Notes: a model not told the origin generated them from the letters alone. DNA of 6,283 nt from an uncultured Anaerovibrio sp. (GCA_902785445.1 CACZYN010000118.1:1-6283), one strand, 5' to 3'; counted from the first letter of the stretch, positions 1 through 5,700 are shown. A program made the numbers and translations.

Positions 1-25
1 CCTGTAATTTATCTAAAATATTCAT
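1..25 (-). CDS. prfA: Peptide chain release factor 1, N-terminal fragment (runs off the left edge)
   Basis: Only the first eight codons lie in the window: ATG at 25-23, reading MNILDKLQ. Release factor 1 recognises UAA and UAG stop codons in the ribosomal A site and triggers peptide release. The call rests on the N-terminus, since RF1 proteins typically begin M-LDKLQ, and on context: in many Firmicutes yqhQ/DUF1385 is followed by prfA and prmC. A ribosome binding site GGGGAG (36-31) lies 5 nt before the ATG. The gap to the yqhQ stop codon is 21 nt, so the two are very likely co-transcribed. The fragment is too short to test any RF1 domain or the GGQ motif. Confidence 0.7.
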
Positions 26-46
26 CAATTCTCCCCAAAACTTTAA

Positions 47-973
47 TCAAACAGCCACAGCTTCAGTTGCGCCCGCCACACTTTGGCGATATTCTCCGGT
101 ACCTGCCGGTATCTTATCCTCCGGCAATACGGCCTTCACCGACTCGATGGCCACCTCAATCATATCATCATCCGGCTCCCGGGTAGTCATGTATTGAAGC
201 CACAAGCCTGGCTTAATGGCCCAGCCCAGAACGCAATTACTGGAATTGGCGGACAGCTTAATAATCTCATAGGAAATCCCCGCCACCACCGGCAATAATA
301 CTACCCGGCTAAGTATTCTCAACCATAAATCCGGCCAGCCCAGGAAGGCAAAAACGAAAATACTTACCAGCATTACAATAAGTAAAAAAGACGTACCACA
401 GCGTTTATGCAGCCGGGTATGCTTTTTGACATTTTCCACCGTCAAGGCCTCCCCAGCCTCAAAGCAGGCAATAGTCTTATGCTCTGCCCCGTGATACTGG
501 AATACCCGCTGAATGTCTTTCATAGCGGAAATAGCTGCAATATAGCCCAGGAAAATCAGCAGGCGCAGCGCGCCCTCCATCAAATTTAAAAATACCGGAT
601 CCTCGGTAATGAAATGGAACAGCTTGGCCGCTCCAGTGGGAATAGCCACAAATAAAATTGCTGCCAAAACAAAGGCAAATATTATGGTTCCCGCCAATTC
701 CTTATCGGAAATCTGCTCATCATCCTCACCAGCCATCTGGGCGGAATAGGACAGGGAACGAATTCCCATTACCAAAGACTCTCCCAAAGAAACGCAGCCC
801 CGTAAAAGAGGTTTTTTCAAAATAGGAAACCGTTCACTAAGGGAATTAACATCCTTTATCTGTATTTCAATTTTTTTCTCCGGGGTTCTTACTGCAGTGG
901 CAACTTTCTTAGGCCCCCGCATCATGACCCCTTCAATGACGGCCTGACCGCCTACCGTTATCTTGTCACTCAT
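47..973 (-). CDS. yqhQ: DUF1385 family membrane protein YqhQ
   Basis: Integral membrane protein of 308 aa, close to the usual family length of about 300 aa; its biochemical role is not established, although the family has been described as predicted metal-dependent enzymes. The diagnostic N-terminal motif GGQAVIEGVMMRGP is at residues 8-21. Hydrophobic segments lie near residues 93-115, 132-150, 194-214 and 219-238. Between the second and third are two conserved polar stretches, YHGAEHKTI (160-168) and HTRLHKRCGTSF (185-196); H161, E164, H165, H185, H189 and C192 are candidate metal ligands (inference). The C-terminal tail of about 45 residues is acidic and soluble. The ATG at 973 has GAGG 7 nt upstream. 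The gene sits 106 nt after rpmE and 21 nt before prfA, which suggests a translation-linked operon, but that does not reveal its function. Family assignment is firm. Confidence 0.93.
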   Translation of the reverse strand: MSDKITVGGQAVIEGVMMRGPKKVATAVRTPEKKIEIQIKDVNSLSERFPILKKPLLRGCVSLGESLVMGIRSLSYSAQMAGEDDEQISDKELAGTIIFAFVLAAILFVAIPTGAAKLFHFITEDPVFLNLMEGALRLLIFLGYIAAISAMKDIQRVFQYHGAEHKTIACFEAGEALTVENVKKHTRLHKRCGTSFLLIVMLVSIFVFAFLGWPDLWLRILSRVVLLPVVAGISYEIIKLSANSSNCVLGWAIKPGLWLQYMTTREPDDDMIEVAIESVKAVLPEDKIPAGTGEYRQSVAGATEAVAV

Positions 974-1037
974 TTTCTTACCTCATCTATATTAAGTCAC
1001 CAACACATAGCGTCGGAACAAACATCTACATATACAA

Positions 1038-1065
1038 ATGAGCAGAGCATCGCTGCCCTGCTCAT
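1038..1065 (-). terminator. Terminator-like hairpin between rpmE and yqhQ, weak U tract
   Basis: An 11-bp stem (one G-U pair) with a 6-nt loop starts 14 nt after the rpmE stop codon on the minus strand. The 3' side is followed by TTGTATATGT rather than a run of T, so termination is probably partial. This would let abundant rpmE transcript end here while some polymerase reads on into yqhQ and prfA. I see no convincing separate promoter for yqhQ in the 106-nt gap, which supports read-through. Confidence 0.5.
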
Positions 1066-1079
1066 TAATAATTGAGTTA

Positions 1080-1280
1080 TTACTTCTGCGCATAACGCTT
1101 GTTGAACTTCTCAATACGACCACCAGCTGCAATATCGCGCTGACGACCAGTGAAGAAAGGATGGCACTTGGAGCACACATCAACTCTCAGCTCAGTCTTG
1201 GTAGAGCCAGTAGTGAAGGTGTTGCCGCAACCGCAAATAACCTTTGCCTCATGGAATTCTGGATGAATACCTGCCTTCAT
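1080..1280 (-). CDS. rpmE: 50S ribosomal protein L31 (bL31), zinc-binding form
   Basis: Component of the large ribosomal subunit that bridges to the small subunit. The protein is 66 aa, the normal size. It starts MKAGIHPEFHEAKVICGCG and ends GGRIEKFNKRYAQK, both typical. C16, C18, C36 and C39 form the four-cysteine zinc site, marking the zinc-containing type rather than the cysteine-less paralogue (YtiA/RpmE2) used under zinc starvation. The frame is open 8 codons further upstream, but the ATG at 1280 is chosen because it has a GAGGTG site 6 nt upstream and matches the family start. It is the first gene of a minus-strand cluster with yqhQ and prfA and has its own promoter and structured leader. 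In many Firmicutes rho precedes rpmE; here the upstream neighbour is instead a divergent clpX-like gene. Confidence 0.96.
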   Translation of the reverse strand: MKAGIHPEFHEAKVICGCGNTFTTGSTKTELRVDVCSKCHPFFTGRQRDIAAGGRIEKFNKRYAQK

Positions 1281-1409
1281 TCTATACACCTCGCTTTTCC
1301 CCATATTGGGCGTATTACAAGTCCTCTATGCGAAGACTTGGTCCGACTTAGCATCCCAAAAGGGGCAAAGCCGAATTAATCAACTTTTTTAGGCGTCCAG
1401 CGCCTAACT
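1281..1409 (-). promoter_or_regulatory. Structured 5' leader of rpmE, candidate L31 autoregulatory RNA
   Basis: About 130 nt separate the predicted transcription start (near 1409) from the rpmE ATG, long for a 66-aa ribosomal protein. Three hairpins are visible on the transcript. The first (1407-1389) has a 7-bp stem TTAGGCG/CGCCTAA with a 5-nt loop, right at the 5' end. The second (1340-1318) has a 9-bp stem with one G-U pair and loop GCATA. The third, weaker, is CCC-AATAT-GGG next to the ribosome binding site. A direct repeat AAGTC (1349-1345 and 1339-1335) gives two alternative partners for the GACTT arm, so the leader could switch. Leader RNAs regulating L31 are known in several phyla including Firmicutes; whether this one matches a described family cannot be decided here. 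Confidence 0.5.
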
Positions 1410-1415
1410 TGTGAT

Positions 1416-1444
1416 ATTATAACACAAGCAAAATACCCATGCAA
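1416..1444 (-). promoter_or_regulatory. Sigma-A-type promoter of rpmE
   Basis: The minus strand shows a -35 box TTGCAT (1444-1439), a 17-nt spacer and a perfect -10 box TATAAT (1421-1416) preceded by TGT, an extended -10 TGN motif. Start of transcription is expected near 1409. This is the best promoter in the window, as expected for a ribosomal protein gene. Confidence 0.8.
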
Positions 1445-1465
1445 GATGTTATAAATAAAAAATTC

Positions 1466-1494
1466 TTGAATTTTTTTCACATTTCTACCATAAT
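1466..1494 (+). promoter_or_regulatory. Sigma-A-type promoter of the clpX-like gene
   Basis: The plus strand shows a -35 box TTGAAT (1466-1471), a 17-nt spacer and a -10 box CATAAT (1489-1494, five of six consensus bases). The start would be near 1501, giving a 5' UTR of about 50 nt. Its -35 box is only 21 nt from the -35 box of the divergent rpmE promoter, so one bound regulator could affect both. No CtsR-type or CIRCE heat-shock operator was seen by eye. Confidence 0.6.
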
Positions 1495-1552
1495 ATTAGA
1501 AGTAATTTTTGAAGTCTTTTAACTGATTTATTTGATAGAAAGGTTGACACTT

Positions 1553-2836
1553 ATGGATAGTAATGCACCAACGATTACCTGTAGCTTTTGTAAGCGCAAG
1601 GTAGTAGCCAAAACCCAATATGATATACCTATTTATGATCCCCGCTCCGGTTTTTCCCTCTGTGCTAACTGCATCAAGGATATCTATCATCTTATTGAAG
1701 ATCATCAGGAAGACGAGGGTGTCCGCCAGCACGAGGAAACGGAAAAAGCCATCAACGATGAGTTGAGCCGCATAAAGCCCCATTTGGTCAAGGAATATCT
1801 GGACCAGTACATCATCAATCAGGATCATGCCAAGAAGGTTTTGTCCGTAGCCATTTATAATCACTTCAAACGGATGAAGTACGGCTTTGAACATCCTGAA
1901 GGAGACGAGGATATTGATAAGTCCAACGTAATCATCTTGGGACCATCCGGCTGTGGTAAAACCGCCCTGCTGTCCCATTTGGCCAAAATGTTGGATATTC
2001 CTTTTGCCGTAACCGATGCTTCCAGTCTCACTGAGGCAGGCTTCGTAGGAGCCGATGTGGAGGTGGCCGTAAGAAATCTCTATTACGCTGCCGACAAGGA
2101 CATCAGCCGCTGCGAACACGGCATAATCTATCTGGATGAATTTGATAAAATTGCCCGTAAATCCGGGGAAAATAACACCATCACCGCTGATCCGGGCCAT
2201 GAAGGAGTGCAGCAGGCCCTGTTAAAAATGCTGGAGGGCAATGTGGTAGAATTTACCGCCCGGGGCCAGCGCAAACACCCAGAGGCTCCAACCATCAAGG
2301 TGGATACCAAAAACATCCTCTTTATTGTGGGCGGTGCTTTTGTGGGTATTGAAAAGGTCATTGCCAAGCGCCTGCAAAAAAATGACGCCAATATCGGTTT
2401 TGGAGCCAAGATTGAGGGGCAGGATGAAAAGCCAAAGTTTGATGAATTAATCCACCAGACCACTCCAGAGGATTTGATGAAATATGGTATCATCCCAGAA
2501 ATAATCGGCCGTTTGCCAATTATCTGCACCCTGGAGAATTTGGATGAGGACGCCCTGCTGCGCATTCTCACCGAGCCGAAAAACGCTCCGGTAAAGCAGT
2601 ACCAAAAACTGCTGGAAATGGATAATGTGGAATTGGAATTCCAGGAGGAGGCACTGCGGGCAGTGGCTAAAAAAGCCATTGAGCGCAAGACTGGTGCCCG
2701 CTCCTTGAAGGGCATCATCGAAGACACCATGCTGGATATAATGTTTGATATTCCTCATTCCGATGCCAAACGCAAGGTCATCATCACCGCCGAGTGCATC
2801 AATGATGGCACCCCACCAGTAATTGAAGAACTATAA
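1553..2836 (+). CDS. clpX: ClpX-type AAA+ protein unfoldase, divergent variant
   Basis: ATP-driven unfoldase expected to recognise tagged substrates and thread them into the ClpP peptidase in the cytoplasm. The protein is 427 aa, normal for ClpX. From the N-terminus: zinc-binding domain with C10, C13, C37, C40; Walker A GPSGCGKT (130-137); pore-1 loop GFVG (163-166); Walker B with D195/E196; RKH loop (240-242); ClpP-docking loop IGF (281-283); arginine finger in IGR (R320); sensor-2 GAR (R383). Keeping zinc domain and IGF loop argues for a true ClpP partner. Unusual changes: pore-1 Tyr is Phe, the near-invariant TRDVSGEGVQ is TADPGHEGVQ (211-220), and the zinc domain is diverged outside its cysteines. 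A TTG lies 7 codons upstream in frame, but the ATG at 1553 is chosen because AGAAAGG is 9 nt before it and numbering then fits the family. It is a single-gene unit, not linked to clpP, tig or lon; it may be a second ClpX. Confidence 0.88.
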   Translation: MDSNAPTITCSFCKRKVVAKTQYDIPIYDPRSGFSLCANCIKDIYHLIEDHQEDEGVRQHEETEKAINDELSRIKPHLVKEYLDQYIINQDHAKKVLSVAIYNHFKRMKYGFEHPEGDEDIDKSNVIILGPSGCGKTALLSHLAKMLDIPFAVTDASSLTEAGFVGADVEVAVRNLYYAADKDISRCEHGIIYLDEFDKIARKSGENNTITADPGHEGVQQALLKMLEGNVVEFTARGQRKHPEAPTIKVDTKNILFIVGGAFVGIEKVIAKRLQKNDANIGFGAKIEGQDEKPKFDELIHQTTPEDLMKYGIIPEIIGRLPIICTLENLDEDALLRILTEPKNAPVKQYQKLLEMDNVELEFQEEALRAVAKKAIERKTGARSLKGIIEDTMLDIMFDIPHSDAKRKVIITAECINDGTPPVIEEL

Positions 2837-2840
2837 AAAT

Positions 2841-2874
2841 AAAAGTGTCTGAAGATTATTCTTCAGACACTTTT
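2841..2874. terminator. Bidirectional intrinsic terminator between clpX-like gene and kinase gene
   Basis: A perfect 15-bp inverted repeat with loop TTAT starts 4 nt after the clpX-like stop codon. The outer four pairs are A-T, so each strand ends its hairpin with a T run (TTTTT on plus, TTTT then ATTTTT on minus). It therefore serves both convergent genes; the kinase gene ends 7 nt beyond it. Confidence 0.92.
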
Positions 2875-2881
2875 TGATTAC

Positions 2882-4504
2882 TTACTTTTCCCGTGTGGGT
2901 AAATCCCCCATAATAGCCTGCCTGATGGTGTTAAACATGTCATCCACATCCACAGGCTTGGTAATATGGGCATTCATGCCACACTCAAAGGACTTGTTCA
3001 CATCATCAGCAAAGGCATTAGCGGTCAGGGCCAAGATAGGTATCTTCTTACAGTCAGATTTACCGGACTCACGAATCTTTTTCGTTGCGGTAAGCCCATC
3101 CATATATGGCATCCGCACATCCATCAGTATCAAATCGTAGGTTCCCGGTGCATTGGACATATACTGGGATACCGCATCACGGCCATTTTCAGCCACATCC
3201 ACCGTCATGCCCTGATCCACTAAAATCTGCCGCTCAATTTCCAGATTTACATTGTTGTCATCCGCCAACAACACCCGTCGTCCCGTGAAAATATTTTGTT
3301 CGGCTTCAGCTTCATCATCTGGTGCCACAATGGCCACATCCAAATCAACATTTACCCGGAAAACGCTTCCTTTACCCTTTTTACTTTCATACTCGATGCT
3401 GCCACCCATGCTTTTAATAATATTCTTGCAAATGGCTAAGCCCAGGCCGGCGCCACCATAGCCTGTAGCACCTTCAGTATGCTCCTGCTCAAATGGATCA
3501 AATAATTTTGGCTTAAATTCCTCACTGATACCAATTCCTGTATCCAAGACGGAAAATTCCAGGGACTGACAGTCGGAATAGTCATAAATCATCTTTACTT
3601 CCATGGTCACAGCACCAAATCTCTGGGTAAATTTTATGGCATTTGACAATAAATTCCACAATACCTTTTCCAGCCGGTTGGCGTCAAAAGAAAAGCCCTG
3701 AGCGATTCGATCATCAATTATAAGATCAAATTTTATCTTCTTGGCATAAGCCTCAATTTTAGCTTTTTCCGCGATTTTATTTATAAATGAGCGGAAGCGT
3801 ACCACATCGTTGTCCAGCCTAATATCGTTGTTTTCAATATGGACAATATCCAAAACGGAATCCACCATATCCAGCATCATCTTGGAGGAATCATCAATCT
3901 TGTCAAAGCAATAATTCAGATAATCCACATCAGAGGCCCGATTGCGCCCCAATTGTCCCAAAACAACTATGGCATTCAGCGGAGTACGCAGCTCATGGTT
4001 CATGCTGACCAGGAATTTGGTCTTTGCCCGGTTATTTTCCTCGGCATGGAAAAGGGCGCCCCGGATATTTTCCTGCATCTGGCGGTCTTCCTTGGCAATT
4101 TCCGTATAATCGTGCTGCACTGCCACCAATATATTCTTGTCCTCCGGATCCAAATAATGCATGGTTACCCGTTTGTACAGGACCTTGTTGTTATTAAGCG
4201 CCTCCACCCGAAAGCTGCCACTAAAGCTTCCATAGCGATCCACAGTATCAATAACATTGGACAGGGTAAACATTTTGCGGCAAACATTTTTGTCTTCATC
4301 CAAAATATTAATCTGAATGAGCTTTTCAACCCCCTGGTCATAATCAAAAACCAGCGGCTTGTCCTCCGATGCCTCCGAAGAACCATGACGAATAACGTAG
4401 AGCTTTCTTTCCAAAATATCCACATAACCGATAAAATCGATAATGTCTTTCAAGGCACTTTCAATTACCCGATCCTCAATTTTCACGCTTTTGTCCTCGC
4501 TCAT
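2882..4504 (-). CDS. Cytoplasmic hybrid sensor histidine kinase with C-terminal receiver domain
   Basis: Two-component signalling protein of 540 aa: it should autophosphorylate on histidine and pass the phosphate to its own receiver aspartate. Residues about 14-136 look like a PAS-type sensor fold, ending in the typical ILVAVQHDYTEI. A HisKA domain follows with H170 in NHELRTPLNAI. The HATPase domain shows the N box (N288 in LLSNAIKF), G1 DTGIGIS (321-327) and G2 GAGLGLAI (351-358). The receiver has D415/D416, phospho-acceptor D462 in LMDVRMP, T494 and K516. No signal peptide or membrane segment is seen, so it senses a cytoplasmic signal or partner. The ATG at 4504 is preferred over an in-frame TTG at 4522 because GGGGTG lies 5 nt before it. 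It starts 40 nt after pheA, probably co-transcribed. No HPt or DNA-binding regulator is adjacent, so the output is unknown. Confidence 0.93.
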   Translation of the reverse strand: MSEDKSVKIEDRVIESALKDIIDFIGYVDILERKLYVIRHGSSEASEDKPLVFDYDQGVEKLIQINILDEDKNVCRKMFTLSNVIDTVDRYGSFSGSFRVEALNNNKVLYKRVTMHYLDPEDKNILVAVQHDYTEIAKEDRQMQENIRGALFHAEENNRAKTKFLVSMNHELRTPLNAIVVLGQLGRNRASDVDYLNYCFDKIDDSSKMMLDMVDSVLDIVHIENNDIRLDNDVVRFRSFINKIAEKAKIEAYAKKIKFDLIIDDRIAQGFSFDANRLEKVLWNLLSNAIKFTQRFGAVTMEVKMIYDYSDCQSLEFSVLDTGIGISEEFKPKLFDPFEQEHTEGATGYGGAGLGLAICKNIIKSMGGSIEYESKKGKGSVFRVNVDLDVAIVAPDDEAEAEQNIFTGRRVLLADDNNVNLEIERQILVDQGMTVDVAENGRDAVSQYMSNAPGTYDLILMDVRMPYMDGLTATKKIRESGKSDCKKIPILALTANAFADDVNKSFECGMNAHITKPVDVDDMFNTIRQAIMGDLPTREK

Positions 4505-4544
4505 TTCATCACCCCATGCCAATAGATCTTAGAAGCCCAATCCT

Positions 4545-5399
4545 TTAATCAAGCTTGTTTGGAGCACTTATAACCGGGAACCGGCCCGGATTCCTGAGCC
4601 AAATACTCTTTTTCTCTATGGCTCTTATGGCCTCCGCAAGGTTTTCCCCTTTATCTGGTACATCCACATCAAAAAAGAAAATATACTCCCCTAATCCTGT
4701 GCGAGCCGGTCTGGACTCTATGCGGGTCATGTTAACATCCCGTTTGGCCATTTCCAATAGTACCTCACATAGACGACCTGCATCCTTACCATCAATCTGG
4801 CAAATAATCAAAGTTTTATCCTGAGGAAGCTCCGCCTCATAATCATTGCGTGCCAGTTGATAAAATCTAGTGGAATTATTATCGTGGTCCTCAATATTAT
4901 GAGCCAATGGTACCAAGCCATTCATCAGGCCAGCACGTTCGGTACAAATAGCTGCCCAACCGCTGTCCACAGGACTTTCAGCTACCTGCTCGGCTGCAGC
5001 AGCGGTGCTGACCACTGCATCAAGTTCCGCATTAGGATAATTCTTCCGCAAATATTCCCGGCACTGAGCCAAAGGCTGGGCATGGGACAGTATCTTCGTA
5101 ACCGTTTGAGAGGCATCCCTGCCCATCAAGTGGTTGTGGACCCCCCAGATAAGTTCCCGCACCACCTTGAGGCTATCCGTGCTAGCCAAGGTATCCAAAG
5201 TGATGTTAATGGAACCCTCAATGGAGTTTTCCACCGGAACAAGGCAGGTATCCACCTTGCCCTTTTCCACCGCCTGAATGGCCGCATAAATATTAGGCAA
5301 CGGAACAAGCTCACACTTCTCCGGCAACAGCCCATTCAAATACAATGCTGCGGCCTCACTGTGGGTTCCCGCTGGCCCCAAATATCCTAATGTCTTCAC
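4545..5399 (-). CDS. pheA: Prephenate dehydratase with C-terminal ACT domain
   Basis: Converts prephenate to phenylpyruvate, the committed step to phenylalanine, in the cytoplasm. The protein is 284 aa, the usual size for the stand-alone enzyme; there is no fused chorismate mutase. The catalytic domain (about 1-182) shows GPAGTHSE (8-15), PVENSIEGS (55-63), SHAQPLAQC (105-113) and the active-site NSTRF (175-179). The ACT domain (about 196-270) carries ESRPAR (228-233), part of the phenylalanine-binding site used for feedback control. The other ACT motif, usually GAL plus one residue, reads GRLC (208-211). The start is GTG at 5399 with AGGTGG (5412-5407) 7 nt upstream; the family N-terminus confirms it. 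Its promoter appears to lie just upstream and the hybrid kinase follows 40 nt downstream. Confidence 0.96.
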   Translation of the reverse strand: MKTLGYLGPAGTHSEAAALYLNGLLPEKCELVPLPNIYAAIQAVEKGKVDTCLVPVENSIEGSINITLDTLASTDSLKVVRELIWGVHNHLMGRDASQTVTKILSHAQPLAQCREYLRKNYPNAELDAVVSTAAAAEQVAESPVDSGWAAICTERAGLMNGLVPLAHNIEDHDNNSTRFYQLARNDYEAELPQDKTLIICQIDGKDAGRLCEVLLEMAKRDVNMTRIESRPARTGLGEYIFFFDVDVPDKGENLAEAIRAIEKKSIWLRNPGRFPVISAPNKLD

Positions 5400-5422
5400 C
5401 TACAAACCACCTATCCACTACC

Positions 5423-5446
5423 AGTGTACCAAAATACCTGTACACT
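5423..5446. repeat. Inverted repeat in the pheA leader, possible operator or RNA hairpin
   Basis: AGTGTAC (5423-5429) and GTACACT (5440-5446) are perfect inverted copies separated by 10 nt. The element lies 28-51 nt downstream of the predicted pheA -10 box and ends about 10 nt before the ribosome binding site. As DNA it could be a dimeric repressor site; as RNA it would form a 7-bp stem near the start codon. It does not match the TyrR box pattern as I know it. Confidence 0.45.
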
Positions 5447-5473
5447 CTAATTCAACATATCAATCACATTTTT

Positions 5474-5479
5474 ATTATA
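5474..5479 (-). promoter_or_regulatory. Probable -10 box of the pheA promoter
   Basis: The minus strand has a perfect TATAAT at 5479-5474, putting transcription start near 5467 and giving a leader of about 68 nt. No good -35 box sits 16-18 nt upstream; that stretch is an A tract instead, which may act as an upstream activating element or mean that an activator is needed. A terminator immediately upstream (5504-5547) makes a separate pheA promoter here necessary. Confidence 0.45.
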
Positions 5480-5503
5480 ACGCAGATAATATTTTTTTTC
5501 CTT

Positions 5504-5547
5504 AAAAAAAGAAAAATCTTCTTCACTATTTGATAGTGCCAAAGATT
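5504..5547 (-). terminator. Intrinsic terminator upstream of pheA, minus strand
   Basis: The hairpin (5547-5515) has an outer 6-bp stem AATCTT/AAGATT, a 3x3 internal loop, an inner 6-bp stem CACTAT/ATAGTG and a 3-nt loop. On the minus strand it is followed by TTTCTTTTTTT, a strong U tract. It would stop any transcript coming from the right, such as the small frame at 5602-5700 or the partial gene at the window edge, before the pheA promoter. The stem is A+T-rich, so strength is uncertain. Confidence 0.6.
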
Positions 5548-5584
5548 ATTTAACGATAACGCACTTTTAATGAGAATTGTATTT

Positions 5585-5617
5585 CAAAGTCTACTTAAAG
5601 TCTACTCAAAGTCTACT
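5585..5617. repeat. Three exact tandem 11-bp repeats
   Basis: The unit YAAAGTCTACT occurs three times head to tail (5585-5595, 5596-5606, 5607-5617) with only the first base varying (C, T, C). The 11-bp period is about one helical turn, so all copies face the same side of the DNA, as in direct-repeat operators of OmpR/PhoB-type regulators. The array overlaps the 3' end of the small minus-strand frame and lies about 105 bp upstream of the pheA -10 box. No matching promoter directly beside it is convincing. Confidence 0.8.
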
Positions 5618-5700
5618 TTACTATCCATCGTCCATCTCTTTTCGAACCCTCTCGCCACAAAACTTCTATTTCCTGAAGTTTTAGACAGAATTCCAATCAT
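5602..5700 (-). CDS. Possible small protein of 32 aa, unknown
   Basis: ATG at 5700 opens a 32-codon frame, beginning MIGILSKTSG and ending MDSKVDFE, closed by TAG at 5604-5602. GGAGG lies 8 nt before the ATG, the best ribosome binding site in this half of the window. The peptide is basic in the middle (RGFEKRW) and has no membrane segment or signal peptide. An 8-bp hairpin (5659-5682) lies within the frame and the stop codon is inside the 11-bp repeat array, followed about 55 nt later by a terminator. It has three Phe codons, too few and too scattered for a clear Phe-attenuation leader peptide. It may be a real small protein, a decayed gene, or part of a dispersed repeat. Confidence 0.3.
   Translation of the reverse strand: MIGILSKTSGNRSFVARGFEKRWTMDSKVDFE
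5659..5682. repeat. Perfect 8-bp inverted repeat inside the small frame
   Basis: AAAACTTC (5659-5666) and GAAGTTTT (5675-5682) flank an 8-nt loop. On either strand the 3' arm ends in four T, so it resembles a weak terminator, but the stem is short and A+T-rich. If the small frame is translated, a ribosome would cover this hairpin. Confidence 0.4.

Noticed and set aside
974..1037. Separate yqhQ promoter with -10 TAATAT
   Set aside because: The only candidate -35, TTCCGA, matches three of six bases at an 18-nt spacing, which is too weak to call.
1281..1304. An 8-residue upstream extension of rpmE beginning at the ATG at 1304
   Set aside because: The extension is not part of bL31, and the ATG at 1280 has its own GAGGTG site at proper spacing.
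1532..1552. TTG start seven codons upstream for the clpX-like gene
   Set aside because: The ribosome binding site AGAAAGG would lie inside the coding part; the ATG at 1553 has correct spacing and puts the zinc cysteines where ClpX has them.
1496..2200. Long minus-strand open frame opposite the clpX-like gene
   Set aside because: It is antisense to a strongly conserved AAA+ domain and shows no family motif.
4509..4517. Two-codon frame ATG-GGG-TGA overlapping the kinase ribosome binding site
   Set aside because: Nothing supports it as a regulatory minimal frame; the ATG most likely arises by chance.
4505..4522. TTG start six codons upstream for the hybrid kinase
   Set aside because: The GGGGTG site falls within that extension and is well placed only for the ATG at 4504.
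3839..4525. Long plus-strand open frame opposite the kinase
   Set aside because: It mirrors a gene with clear domain motifs on the other strand and has no recognisable protein features.
5570..5586. Fur-box-like stretch TGAGAATTGTATTTCA
   Set aside because: The two halves match the inverted pattern poorly and no iron-related gene is near.
5401..5700. T-box riboswitch or Phe attenuator for pheA
   Set aside because: No T-box core sequence is present; the small frame lacks a run of Phe codons, and the likely pheA promoter lies downstream of the terminator.
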